Origin: CAYYKK01 sp046351395 | GTDB lineage: Bacteria; Myxococcota_A; Polyangia; Polyangiales; Polyangiaceae | Reading direction: 5' to 3' | Assembly (NCBI GenBank): GCA_046351395.1 | Contig: JAXLYP010000016.1 | Span: 124,001 to 188,000, forward strand | Length of the DNA stretch: 64,000 nt | In this document: positions 34,331-43,891 of the stretch, one piece after another | Numbering within the stretch: position 1 is the stretch's first letter | How the letters are laid out: every line of letters starts with the position of its first letter | Translations under genes and position numbers: made by a program | The notes under the pieces: model-generated | Databases searched by the model: none | Seen by the model: the letters and a program-made list of their open reading frames with translations, nothing else | Told to the model about the DNA's origin: nothing

Positions 34331-37300
34331 ATGAGCGTCTCGAGCACAGCGAACGGGCACACGGCACACGACACGGCGCAGCCGCACCGCATTCAAGAGG
34401 ACTTCTCGTCGTGGATCGCGGCGACGTCCAACCCGAGCGAGCTCCACCTCGGCATCCCGGGGTTCGCGTTCGAGGACCTCTTCGACGCGAACCGACTGCG
34501 AGCGCTCTACGAGCTCTTCGAGGCGGAGTTCGCCGCCCGCGCGCCGGACGCGCACGCGAAGTTCGAGGCGTATCGCGCGTGTCGCGGTGAGGGGATGACG
34601 CCCGAGGCCGTGAGCGAGGCGCTGCTCGGCAAGGCGCCGTTCGTCTCGCAGTTCGTCGCGCGGCTCTTCCGGGTCGAGGCCGAGCTCGCGGAGAAGCGGG
34701 ACGCGACCAACGGCCGCGACGTCCTCTGGACGTTCAAGCGCGAGTTCGCGAAGAAGCGCGTCTTCAAGGCGAACGCCGGGCAAGGCTTCGGTGCGCGCGT
34801 GAGCGGCGCCGACGGGCCCGTCACCGTCGCGCGCCTCGTCGCGGAGAGCGCCCTCGTCGGCGCCGGCGCGGAGCGCTCGCTGCTCGGCTCGGGCACGGAC
34901 GACGAGGAGAGCTCCATCGCCGCCGCGACGATGAAGCTCGTCGAGGTCGACGAGATCGCCCGCAAGGCCGCGAAGTCGGGCGGCGCGGAGTGGACGACCG
35001 ACCTGCACGCGCGCGTCGCGAAGGTCCGCGCCGCGCTCCTCGAGACGCGAGGTATCGACGCGATCACGCCCTCCGTTCGAACGGCCGCGTCGGCCGCGAC
35101 GAACGAGGAGGACGCGAGTTTGGTCGCGCTCGCGCTCGACGCGATCGAGGCGTGGCTCGTCTCGAGGCGCGCCGATCACCACGACCGCGCGCACAAGTGG
35201 CCGACGCTCCACGCGCCGATCCCGACCGATCCGATGCACCTCGTGCAGCTCCGCCGCCCCGACAAGGACCTGCCGGAGCTCTTCGTCGGGCCCGAGCACG
35301 AGCGGCGCGCGCGCGAGGGCTTCACGCTGACGGATCGGCGCGGCTCTTCGCGCGAGATCGAGGCGCACGTCGACTACTGCCTCTACTGCCACGACCGCGA
35401 CAAGGACTCGTGCAGCAAGGGCCTACGCGACAACAAGACGAAGGCCCTCAAGAAGAACGCCCTCGGGGTCGAGCTCGCGGGCTGCCCGCTCGGCGAGAAG
35501 ATCAGCGAGATGCACCTCATGCGGCAAAAGGGGGACGTGCTGGCCTCGCTCGCGCTCGTCGCGATCGACAACCCGATGATGCCCGGCACGGGGCACCGCA
35601 TCTGCAACGACTGCATGAAGGCGTGCGTGTTCCAGAAGCAGGAGCCCGTGAACATCCCCGAGGTCGAGACGAACGTCCTCACGGACGTGCTCGGCCTCCC
35701 GTTCGGCTTCGAGATCTACGGGTTCATGACCCGCTGGAACCCGCTCAACATCGACCGCCCGCACGCGCGCCCGTACAACGGCAAGAATGTCCTCATCGTC
35801 GGTCTCGGGCCCGCGGGGTACACGCTCGCGCACCACCTCAGCGAGGAGGGGTTCGCGGTCGCCGCCGTGGACGGGCTGAAGATCGAGCCGCTCCCGAAAG
35901 AGCTCACGGGCGACGAGACGCACGCGCCGCGCCCCATCCGCGACTTCAAGAAGCTCTACGAGGAGCTCGACGAGCGGATCCTGCTCGGGTTTGGCGGCGT
36001 CAGCGAGTACGGGATCACCGTCCGCTGGGACAAGAACTTCCTGACGGTCGTCTACGTGACGCTCGCGCGGAAGCGGAACCTCCGGATCCACGGCGGCGTT
36101 CGGTTCGGCGGCGCGCTCGACCTGTCGGACGCGTGGAAGCTCGGGTTCGACCACGTGGCGATCGCCGCGGGCGCGGGCCGGCCGACGCTCATCCCGTTGA
36201 AGAACAACCTGTCGCGCGGCATCCGCAAGGCGAGCGACTTCCTCATGGCGCTGCAGCTCACCGGCGCCTACAAGCGGAGCGCGCTCGCGAACCTCCAGGT
36301 GAGGCTCCCCGCGGTCGTCATCGGGGGCGGCCTCACGGCGATCGACACCGCGACCGAGCTCATCGCGTACTACCCGATCCAGGTCGAGAAGACCGCGGAG
36401 CGCGTCGCGCGCCTCATCACCGAGCGGGGCGACAAAGCGCTCGTCGAGATGTTCGACGACGAGGAGCGCGCGTTCATCGCCGAGCAGCTCGGTCACGCGG
36501 CGCTCATCCGAGAGGAGCGCGCGCTCGCCGAGTCGGAGGGCCGCGCCCCCTACTTCGGCAAGCTCATCGACCAGTGGGGCGGCGTATCCATCGCCTACCG
36601 CAAGCGCGTCATCGACTCGCCCGCGTACCGCTTGAACCACGAGGAGGTCGCCAAATCGCTCGAAGAGGGTGTGCGCTATATCGAAAACCTCGCGCCGTTC
36701 GAGGCCGTGCTCGACGACAAGGACGCGGTGAAGGCCCTCAAATTCGAGCGTCAGGCGCTGAGCGAGGACGGCAAGTGGACGAACACGCGTGAGGTGGTCG
36801 AGCTCCCGGCGCGCACGGTCTGCGTCGCCGCGGGCACCCAGCCGAACGTCACCTACGAGCGCGAGCAGCCGGGCACGTTCGCGTTCGACAAGTGGAAGAA
36901 CTTCTTCCAGCCCCACACCGCCGTCGTGGACGAGGCGGGCAAGCTGCTCGTCGAGCCCGCCGCGAACGCCGCGGACGGCTACTTCACGAGCTTCAACGAC
37001 GGTGTGCACGCCGTGAGCTTCTACGGCGACAACCACCCGCACTACGCGGGGAGCGTCGTGAAGGCGATGGCGAGCGCCAAGGACGCGTACCCGAGCGTCC
37101 GCGCGCTCTTCGCGCGCGACCTCGCCCGGCTCGACGAGGAGCCGCAGGCCGCACGCGACGCGCGCCGTCGCGCGCTCTTCCAGCGCATCGACGACGAGCT
37201 CACCGCCGTCGTGCACGACGTCCGTCGGCTCACGTCGACGATCATCGAGGTCGTCGTCCGCGCGCCCGCCGCGGCGCGGAAGTTCGAGCCGGGGCAGTTC

Positions 37301-38176
37301 TATCGCCTGCAGAACTACGAGTCGAAGTCCCCCCTCGTGGATGGGACGCGCCTCGCGATGGAAGGGATCGCCCTCACGGGCGCGTGGGTCGACAAGGAGA
37401 AGGGGCTGCTCTCCCTCATCGCGCTCGAGATGGGCGTCTCGACGCGCCTCCTCTCGGGGCTCGCGATCGGCGAGGAGGTCGTGCTCATGGGGCCGACCGG
37501 GACCCCCACGGAGATCCCGAACAACGAGACGGTCCTGCTCGCGGGGGGCGGCCTCGGGAACGCCGTCCTCTTCAGCATCGCCAAGGCGATGCGCGCGAAG
37601 GGCGCGAAGGTGATCTACTTCGCGGGCTACCGCCGCGGGGAGGACGTGTTCAAGCAGGAGGAGATCGTCGGCTCCACGGATCAGGTGATCTGGTGCACCG
37701 ACGCGGGCGCAGAGATCTCGCCGACGCGCGCGCAGGACCACCATTTCCGCGGGAACATCGTCAAGGCGATGATCGCGTACGCCGAGCGGAAATTCGGCGA
37801 CGAGATCGCGCCCCTCTTCGATGTGACGCGGATCATCGCGATCGGCAGCGACAAGATGATGAACGCCGTCCGCGAGGCGCGCCACGGCGTGCTCGAGCCG
37901 TACCTCAACAAAAAGCACGCCGCGATCGGCAGCATCAACTCGCCGATGCAGTGCATGATGAAGGAGGTGTGCGCGCAATGCCTCCAGAAGCACGTCGACC
38001 CCGAGACGGGGAAGGAGACGTTCATCTTCTCGTGCTTCAACCAGGATCAGGAGCTCGACCGAGTCGACTTCCGGAACCTCTCGGCCCGCCTGCGCGCGAA
38101 CACCGTGCAAGAGAAGCTCTCGAACGCGTGGCTCGATCGCATCTTCGCGCAGAAGCCCGAGCTCCGGAGGGTTTGA
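34331..38176 (+). CDS. Nfn/GltD-like flavoprotein fused to a PyrK-like reductase domain
   Basis: A 1281-residue protein. Residues 1-340 are helical and unrecognised. Cys350, 353, 361, 385, 425, 428 and 432 form a GltD/Fer4_20-type [4Fe-4S] region, followed by an FAD site (VGLGPAG, 491-497) and an NAD(P) Rossmann site (IGGGLTAID, 664-672). Residues about 930-1210 are a ferredoxin-reductase-like domain with a GGGLGNAV-type nucleotide loop. The end (Cys1208, 1214, 1217, 1235) matches the [2Fe-2S] site of dihydroorotate dehydrogenase electron-transfer subunits. The order joins NfnB (GltD-like) to NfnA (PyrK-like), the two subunits of NADH-dependent ferredoxin:NADP+ oxidoreductase, in one chain. 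Electron bifurcation is inference. A GTG at 34310 is an alternative start. Confidence 0.8.
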   Translation: MSVSSTANGHTAHDTAQPHRIQEDFSSWIAATSNPSELHLGIPGFAFEDLFDANRLRALYELFEAEFAARAPDAHAKFEAYRACRGEGMTPEAVSEALLGKAPFVSQFVARLFRVEAELAEKRDATNGRDVLWTFKREFAKKRVFKANAGQGFGARVSGADGPVTVARLVAESALVGAGAERSLLGSGTDDEESSIAAATMKLVEVDEIARKAAKSGGAEWTTDLHARVAKVRAALLETRGIDAITPSVRTAASAATNEEDASLVALALDAIEAWLVSRRADHHDRAHKWPTLHAPIPTDPMHLVQLRRPDKDLPELFVGPEHERRAREGFTLTDRRGSSREIEAHVDYCLYCHDRDKDSCSKGLRDNKTKALKKNALGVELAGCPLGEKISEMHLMRQKGDVLASLALVAIDNPMMPGTGHRICNDCMKACVFQKQEPVNIPEVETNVLTDVLGLPFGFEIYGFMTRWNPLNIDRPHARPYNGKNVLIVGLGPAGYTLAHHLSEEGFAVAAVDGLKIEPLPKELTGDETHAPRPIRDFKKLYEELDERILLGFGGVSEYGITVRWDKNFLTVVYVTLARKRNLRIHGGVRFGGALDLSDAWKLGFDHVAIAAGAGRPTLIPLKNNLSRGIRKASDFLMALQLTGAYKRSALANLQVRLPAVVIGGGLTAIDTATELIAYYPIQVEKTAERVARLITERGDKALVEMFDDEERAFIAEQLGHAALIREERALAESEGRAPYFGKLIDQWGGVSIAYRKRVIDSPAYRLNHEEVAKSLEEGVRYIENLAPFEAVLDDKDAVKALKFERQALSEDGKWTNTREVVELPARTVCVAAGTQPNVTYEREQPGTFAFDKWKNFFQPHTAVVDEAGKLLVEPAANAADGYFTSFNDGVHAVSFYGDNHPHYAGSVVKAMASAKDAYPSVRALFARDLARLDEEPQAARDARRRALFQRIDDELTAVVHDVRRLTSTIIEVVVRAPAAARKFEPGQFYRLQNYESKSPLVDGTRLAMEGIALTGAWVDKEKGLLSLIALEMGVSTRLLSGLAIGEEVVLMGPTGTPTEIPNNETVLLAGGGLGNAVLFSIAKAMRAKGAKVIYFAGYRRGEDVFKQEEIVGSTDQVIWCTDAGAEISPTRAQDHHFRGNIVKAMIAYAERKFGDEIAPLFDVTRIIAIGSDKMMNAVREARHGVLEPYLNKKHAAIGSINSPMQCMMKEVCAQCLQKHVDPETGKETFIFSCFNQDQELDRVDFRNLSARLRANTVQEKLSNAWLDRIFAQKPELRRV

Positions 38177-38481
38177 CGGGGGCCTAACGACGACCCTCAC
38201 CGGCCCTCGAAAGGGGCGGTGCTCGGATTTGGTTGCGTTTTTCGCCTTTGAGGGGGCCTCGGGCTCGAGGCTGAGGCGGTTTTGCGCTCGAAAAGCACCG
38301 CGACGAAGGGCGTTGACGGATCAAATGCGCCCGGAGTAGGGTGCGCCCACGATCCGGAGAGTGCGGCCGCGGTGATGTGGGCAGCGGTGATGTGGGACGT
38401 GCGCACTCTTCTTGGGACGAAGGCGCCTTCAGTTGCGCTTTTGTCATCGGCGGGACTCTGAGCGGGGCAGCGATCGGGAGC
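38177..38481. other. 305-base gap with a 15-base tandem repeat
   Basis: After the flavoprotein stop an imperfect stem (ACCG.CCC / GGG.CGGT, 38199-38220) is followed by GC-moderate sequence ending in TTTTT, a possible weak terminator. Two tandem copies of the 13-base GCGGTGATGTGGG lie at 38369-38381 and 38384-38396 (15-base period). A TTGACG at about 38313 might be a promoter element of the Fic-like gene. No coding frame is convincing. Confidence 0.35.
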
Positions 38482-40059
38482 ATGGCTCGGAAAATCACGA
38501 AGGCTGGGGCGGCGAAGAAGTCGACAACGCGCAAGGGCGCGGGCGCGTCCCCACGCTCGAAGGCCAAACCGGTGAAAGCGAAACCCGCGAAGAAGCCCGC
38601 CAAGACGACGAAGAGCTCAGCGTCGGAGAAGTCCGCCAAGAAGGCGAAGAAGGGCGGCGCCGCGAAGAGCAAGAAGCCCAAGGTCTTCTTGCCTGGCCCC
38701 AAGATGAACCCCGTCGCGAAGCGCGCGCTAGCGAAGCGTGGGTTGCTCGAGAAAAAGGCGAAGAAGGCGGGTGCGAAGGCCCCTCCGTCGAGCCGCTCGG
38801 GCCAGCGCAAGTCGCGCCTCCCGCAGATGCCGCCGCCTCGTCTGGTGATGCCTGCGAAACCCGCCCCCAAGTCGGCCCCAGCGGCGGCGAGCAAGTCCAA
38901 AGGCGTCGAGTCGAGGCCCGCGAAGGGCAGCCGGGAGAGCGCTCCTCCCCCCAACAAACCGTCGAGCATCCCGCCTCGCCCGGCGAAGCCCCTCACGAAG
39001 CCCGCCGCGTCCAAGCCCGCCCTCACGAAGGGCTCGCCCAACAAGTCGGACGGCGCACGACTCGCGCAGCGCCCACCGCCTCCGAGCGTAGGGCCTCGAT
39101 CGACGGGTCCCCTGAAGAACGCTGGGAAGTCGCTCGTCCTCGCGCCCGCGCGTTCGAGCGCCGGCACGGATCGAGCTGGGGCGAAGGGAGCACCGGGGCG
39201 GGGCGTCACGCTCGTCCGCCGGACGTCGGATCGGCCGACGGGAAACACCGCACCGCTCCTGCCCACGCCGCTTCGCACGCCGACGATCCGCGTCACGCTG
39301 GAGGACCGCGCAGCGAGCATCGAGAAGCGCCTCGAGAATGAGTCGGACGAGTTCCGTCAGCGGTTCTACGACCAGTTCGACATGTCGTGGATTTATCACG
39401 ACAGCGCGCTCGAGGGCGTCGTCTACACGATGGAGGAGCTCCGCGCGGGGCTCTCGAAGACCGACCCGACCGCGGTGGTGGTGGACTCGGGCCTCCAGCC
39501 CGCGGCGGACGAGATTCGCCGACACAAGGAGGCGATCGAGTTCGTGCGCGACTACGCGACGAAGAAGCGCCTGCCGCCGACGATCGACACGGTGAAGAAG
39601 ATCTACCTCATCCTCCACCCGAGCGAGGGCGATCTGAAGACCGTGAAGTACAGGCGCGATATTCCGCAGCACCGCCTCTACTTCCACGAGTACGCGCAGC
39701 CGGATCAGATTGCCTACAAAGTCCGGAAAATCGTGGACTGGGTGAACGACCCCGAGGTGCGCAAGAGCCGCGGAGCGCTGCGGATCGCGGCGCGAGCCCA
39801 CTACGACATGCTGCGCGTCTTCCCCTTCCAGTCGGACAGCGGGAAGGTCGCTCGCCTGTTCATGAACCTCCTCCTGATGCGCGTGGGGCTGCCGCCGTCG
39901 ATCATCCATCTGACCGAGCGCCAGCGGTACTACGACGCGCTCAAGGGCTCCGCGAACATCGTCCTCACGATGGTGCAGGAGTCGGTGGAGAACGCGGTGG
40001 CGAGCGTGGAGAAGCTCCTCGACGAGCACGGCTCGAAGAAGCGCCCCTCTTCGCCATGA
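38482..40059 (+). CDS. Fic-fold protein with degenerate catalytic motif and Lys/Pro-rich tail
   Basis: A 525-residue protein. Residues 1-270 are low-complexity and basic (Lys, Ala, Pro, Ser), like histone H1 tails. Residues 285-515 are a Fic domain: the HDSALEGVVYTMEEL segment (306-320) is the conserved helix near the start, and the core motif region is at 446-458. In active Fic enzymes this reads HxFxxGNGRxxR and transfers AMP or phosphate; here it is VFPFQSDSGKVAR, so the catalytic His is Phe447 and the anion loop is rewritten. AMPylation is therefore unlikely, and a binding role is more plausible. ATG at 38482 is chosen for GGGAG just upstream; the longer open frame is non-coding. Confidence 0.8.
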   Translation: MARKITKAGAAKKSTTRKGAGASPRSKAKPVKAKPAKKPAKTTKSSASEKSAKKAKKGGAAKSKKPKVFLPGPKMNPVAKRALAKRGLLEKKAKKAGAKAPPSSRSGQRKSRLPQMPPPRLVMPAKPAPKSAPAAASKSKGVESRPAKGSRESAPPPNKPSSIPPRPAKPLTKPAASKPALTKGSPNKSDGARLAQRPPPPSVGPRSTGPLKNAGKSLVLAPARSSAGTDRAGAKGAPGRGVTLVRRTSDRPTGNTAPLLPTPLRTPTIRVTLEDRAASIEKRLENESDEFRQRFYDQFDMSWIYHDSALEGVVYTMEELRAGLSKTDPTAVVVDSGLQPAADEIRRHKEAIEFVRDYATKKRLPPTIDTVKKIYLILHPSEGDLKTVKYRRDIPQHRLYFHEYAQPDQIAYKVRKIVDWVNDPEVRKSRGALRIAARAHYDMLRVFPFQSDSGKVARLFMNLLLMRVGLPPSIIHLTERQRYYDALKGSANIVLTMVQESVENAVASVEKLLDEHGSKKRPSSP

Positions 40060-40142
40060 GCTTGGCTCCTTCGTGGATCGCGGGGGCGCGCGTCGAGCGG
40101 GCTAGGCGACGACGCTAGCTTCGCGGTGGGTGTGGGTTCTCC

Positions 40143-41060
40143 ATGAGTGGGACGACGACGAGCTCGGCGAGCGGCCCGGCTGCTCAACGAGATGAGCTGA
40201 AGAAGCGCAGCCTCGCCATCTATGACGGGCTGCGTGCGCTCCATCCGGACGCGCACTGCGAGCTCGATCACCGGGACGCGTTCCAGCTCCTCGTCGCGAC
40301 GGTGCTCTCCGCGCAGACGACGGACAAGCTCGTCAACAAGGTCACGCCGCACCTCTTCGAGCGTCACCCAGACGCGGCTTCGCTCGCGGCCGCGAACGTC
40401 GCCGACGTGGAGTCCATCCTTCAGACCAACGGGCTCGGGATGTACCGCCAGAAGTCGAAGAACATCTGCGGGCTCGCGCGGATGCTCGTCGAGGAGCACG
40501 GCGGGCAGGTCCCGCGCTCGATGGAGGCGCTCGTCAAGCTCCCGGGCGTCGGCCGAAAGACGGCGAACGTGGTGCTCGGCGTGATCTGGGGGACACCGGA
40601 GGGTGTCGTCGTGGACACCCACGTCATGCGGCTCGCGCAGCGCCTCGGGTTCACGAAGAAGAAGGATCCCGAGGAGATCGAGCAGGCCCTCTGCAAGATC
40701 TTCCCGCGCGAGGCGTGGGATCCGCTCTCGCATACGCTCATCTTTCACGGGCGGCGGATCTGCTTCGCGATCAAGCCCGCGTGCAGCAGCTGCGGCGTCG
40801 CCGCGCTCTGCCCGAACGCATTCAAGGCCGACAAGGTCGGGCGGAAGAGCGTGGAGCGCGCGAAGGCGCTGAAGGCGAAGGAACGAAAAGCGAAGAAGGC
40901 GTCACTGACTGGTGCGCCCGTGACCAAGGCCGCGAAAGCGATCGCACCGTCCGACGCGAGCGCGCGTTCGACGAGCCGTGCGGCGGCGCGGAGCGCAGCG
41001 GCGGGGAAGGGGACGAAGCCAGTGACGAGGCCTGCCCGCAAAGCGTCGAGCCCAAAGTAG
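40143..41060 (+). CDS. nth: endonuclease III
   Basis: A 305-residue DNA glycosylase/AP lyase for oxidised pyrimidines. The helix-hairpin-helix LPGVGRKTA (133-141) contains the catalytic Lys139, Asp158 is in VDTHV, and Cys207, 214, 217 and 223 form the usual [4Fe-4S] loop. The catalytic part ends near residue 235; the last 70 residues are Lys/Ala/Ser-rich, an unusual tail similar in composition to that of the neighbouring Fic-like protein. It is preceded by 83 bases and an ATG at 40143. Confidence 0.93.
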   Translation: MSGTTTSSASGPAAQRDELKKRSLAIYDGLRALHPDAHCELDHRDAFQLLVATVLSAQTTDKLVNKVTPHLFERHPDAASLAAANVADVESILQTNGLGMYRQKSKNICGLARMLVEEHGGQVPRSMEALVKLPGVGRKTANVVLGVIWGTPEGVVVDTHVMRLAQRLGFTKKKDPEEIEQALCKIFPREAWDPLSHTLIFHGRRICFAIKPACSSCGVAALCPNAFKADKVGRKSVERAKALKAKERKAKKASLTGAPVTKAAKAIAPSDASARSTSRAAARSAAAGKGTKPVTRPARKASSPK

Positions 41061-41097
41061 GGCCGATCGCCGTGATACCTTCGCGGCCGGAGGTCTC

Positions 41098-41727
41098 ATG
41101 AAGGTCAAGGTCGTCGTCGTCGAACTCGAGCTCACGCGTCGCCAGAAGCTCGCCGCTGGGTGCGCTGTCGTCGTCGCCGTCGCGGCCGGCACCTCGGTCG
41201 CGCTCGCGACGGTCAAGCACGACTTCAAGGGCGGCGAGAAGATCACCGCGGCAGCGATGAACGGCAATTTCGAAGAGCTCGACACGAGGCTCGCAGCGCT
41301 TGAACAGCAGGTGCACGCCCCCGTCGCGTTCAGCGCGCACCGAAGCACGAACCTCACCGTCTCGGGCGGCGTGACCCCGCTGAACTTCGACCAAGTCGTC
41401 TACGACGCCGGCAACGTGTATGACGCGGCGACGGGGACGTTCACTGCGCCGGCCGATGGCATCTATCTCACGGCGTGCGCGACGGACTGGACCGTGACCG
41501 GCTCGTACGAAGTCTCCTCGATCCTGTCGGTCAACGGCGTCGCTCAGTCGGGCGCCGACACTCCGCTCTATGGCAGCACGGGGAACTTCGCGCGGCCCGA
41601 GACGACGGACCTGCTGAGCCTCAAGGCGGGCCAGAAAGTGACCTGCAGCGCGTACCACAACTCAGGGGGCATGCTGACCGTCCAGGGCGGGCCGTACACG
41701 TTCTTCGCCGCCGCCCGACTGTACTGA
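41098..41727 (+). CDS. exported or membrane-anchored protein with a C1q-like domain
   Basis: A 209-residue protein: N-terminal positively charged stretch, one hydrophobic helix (about 18-38), a short coiled coil (55-72) and a C1q/TNF-type jelly-roll (75-209). The VAFSAHRS start, LNFDQVVYDAGNVYDAATG, FTAPADGIYLTACA and PYTFFAAARLY end fit the C1q family. It is expected to form trimers outside the membrane. GGAGG precedes the ATG. Function in bacteria is largely unknown. Confidence 0.75.
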   Translation: MKVKVVVVELELTRRQKLAAGCAVVVAVAAGTSVALATVKHDFKGGEKITAAAMNGNFEELDTRLAALEQQVHAPVAFSAHRSTNLTVSGGVTPLNFDQVVYDAGNVYDAATGTFTAPADGIYLTACATDWTVTGSYEVSSILSVNGVAQSGADTPLYGSTGNFARPETTDLLSLKAGQKVTCSAYHNSGGMLTVQGGPYTFFAAARLY

Positions 41728-41893
41728 CCGCGGCGTTTGGCGCATAGGCATGCCCCCGGAGGAGTGCTCAGGGCGCCGAAGACCGCGGCGATCAACCCAA
41801 TCGGTGCTCTAGCGAGACCTTTGCTTTCCAAGCTCTCGCGGGGGTGCCCCTCCCTGGTCACAGCTCTTCTTCGATGGTCTCCTCCACGCGACC

Positions 41894-43882
41894 ATGAAGG
41901 CGCTCCCTCGTCTCATCCCGAGCAAGCTCCGCTATCGATTCGACAACTGGCTCGCGTGGAGCCCGTTCGCGCGGTTCTTGTTCGTCCTCATCTTTGGCGC
42001 GTTCGCTCTCGGCCTCGGCGTCACGCTCCTGCAGCTCCTCGCGCCGGATTCCGAGCCGGCACAGGACGTCCTCGAATCGCTTTGGTGGGCATGGGGCCGG
42101 GTGGCGGATCCGGGCACCGGCTCGCAGGATACGGGGCGCGGGATGCGGACCGCGTCGGTCGTCACCACGTTCGCTGGGCTCTGCGTGTTCGTGTTGCTCA
42201 TCGGCTTCGTCGCCGGGTACGTGCAGGACAAGATCAACGAGCTGCGCCAGACGGGTGCGCCGGTCGGTGAAGAGGGGCACACGCTCATCCTCGGGTTCGG
42301 CGACAAGACGCTGAACCTCATCGACGAGATCTCCATCGCGAACGCGAAGAGCCGACGGAGCTGCGTCGTCATCCTCTCGGCGCGACCGAAGGACGACGTG
42401 ATCGGCGCCATCCTCGATCGCTTCGGCGCGAACAAGGTGCGGCGAACCCAGATCGTGGTGCGCGAGGGCTCCTCGAGCTCGCCGAACGATCTCCTGAACG
42501 TCGCCGTTCTCCAGGCGGCGAGCGTCATCGTCCTGAGCGACGACGGCCCCGCCGAGCGCGGGGACGTGCGCGTCGTGAAGACGCTCCTCGCGATGCTGCG
42601 CGGGCTTCCCGTGCGCGTCCCCGGTCGCATCGTGGTCGAGCTCGAGGATCCTCAGCGCCTCGATGTCGTGAAGGCCATCGATGACCATGGCTCCGTCCTC
42701 GTCGTCTCCCGGGACTTCCTCGGTCGGCTCATGGTGCAGACCGCGCGGCAGGCGGGGCTCGCGGCCGTCTATGGCTCGCTGCTCTCCTTCGAGGGGGACG
42801 AGTTCTACCTGATGCCGCTGCCCGACGAGCTCGTGGGCAAGACGTTCCACGACGCGTGGACGCGTGTGCACAGCGGGGTCGTCGCCGGAGTGCTCCCAGC
42901 GGGCGAATCGCGGACGATCCTCTCGCCGAGCGAGGACCACCCGCTCGCCGCGGGCGACCGGCTCCTGGTCCTCCTCGAGGACGACGCCCACGGCTTGCGC
43001 GTGGACGAGCCCGTTCATCGGGATCGGAAGGCCAAGAAGGCCGCGCGCAAGAAGGCCGCGCCCGCCGAGCCGTCGAGCGTCGCTCCCGTGGTCGCTGCGA
43101 GCGCACAGCGCGTGGTCATCCTCGGGTTCAAGCAGGACATCGGGACGATCGTGGCCGAGCTCGATCAGTTCCTCGGCGCGGGCTCCTCGATCACCATCGT
43201 CTCCGAGCTCGCGCCCGACGACTGCCTCCGCCGCGTCCGCTCCTCGCTTCCGCTCGACGCGTCGGGAGCCGTTCATGCGCTCACGAACGTGGAGATCTCC
43301 GCGAAGGAGGGCGACACGACCGCACGGACCGCGGTCGAGGACGCGTGCGCCGGCGGCTTCGACGCAGCGATCGTCCTCGCGGACGACCTCCAGACGCGCA
43401 GCGTGGACGAGTCCGACGCACGCACCCTGATGTCCCTCCTGCTCCTCCAGAGCTCTGCGCGCACGAGCCAGCCGAACGCGGGCGCGCTGCGCGCGAACGC
43501 TCCGCGCACGGTCTCGGAGATCCGCAACCCCGCGACGAAGGACCTGATCTTGGCTGCGCGCGTCGGTGACTTCGTCGTCAGCGACGAGCTCGTGAGTCAG
43601 CTCCTGGCGCAGGTGTCGCGCACCCCAGAGCTCGGCGCGGTCTGGTCCGACCTCTGCTCGGCGCAAGGGTTCGAGCTCTACATCAAGCCCCTTGGAACCT
43701 ACGCGACGACGCTCGGCGAGATCAGCTTCACCGATCTGCAAGCGCGCGTCCGGGCGCGCGGCGAGCTCGCCCTAGGCTGGTCCTTCGAGGGACGGCTTGA
43801 GCTGAACCCCAAGGACAAGCACACCCCGCGCCCCTGGGACGAGCAGACCCGCGCCATCGTGCTCGCGGAGCGAGAGCAGTAG
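41894..43882 (+). CDS. CASTOR/POLLUX-type ion channel with RCK domains
   Basis: A 662-residue membrane protein. A hydrophobic segment at 24-48 and another at 88-112 flank a pore-loop-like stretch (58-75, with WWAWGRVADPG). RCK-type domains follow: LILGFGDKTLNLIDE near 131-145, and a second Rossmann unit from about 405 (VVILGFKQDIGTIVAEL). This layout matches plant CASTOR and POLLUX and their bacterial relatives rather than typical Kch/Trk proteins; the filter has no TVGYG. The ion and ligand are unknown. A terminator-like hairpin follows. Confidence 0.75.
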   Translation: MKALPRLIPSKLRYRFDNWLAWSPFARFLFVLIFGAFALGLGVTLLQLLAPDSEPAQDVLESLWWAWGRVADPGTGSQDTGRGMRTASVVTTFAGLCVFVLLIGFVAGYVQDKINELRQTGAPVGEEGHTLILGFGDKTLNLIDEISIANAKSRRSCVVILSARPKDDVIGAILDRFGANKVRRTQIVVREGSSSSPNDLLNVAVLQAASVIVLSDDGPAERGDVRVVKTLLAMLRGLPVRVPGRIVVELEDPQRLDVVKAIDDHGSVLVVSRDFLGRLMVQTARQAGLAAVYGSLLSFEGDEFYLMPLPDELVGKTFHDAWTRVHSGVVAGVLPAGESRTILSPSEDHPLAAGDRLLVLLEDDAHGLRVDEPVHRDRKAKKAARKKAAPAEPSSVAPVVAASAQRVVILGFKQDIGTIVAELDQFLGAGSSITIVSELAPDDCLRRVRSSLPLDASGAVHALTNVEISAKEGDTTARTAVEDACAGGFDAAIVLADDLQTRSVDESDARTLMSLLLLQSSARTSQPNAGALRANAPRTVSEIRNPATKDLILAARVGDFVVSDELVSQLLAQVSRTPELGAVWSDLCSAQGFELYIKPLGTYATTLGEISFTDLQARVRARGELALGWSFEGRLELNPKDKHTPRPWDEQTRAIVLAEREQ

Positions 43883-43891
43883 CCGTTGGCT

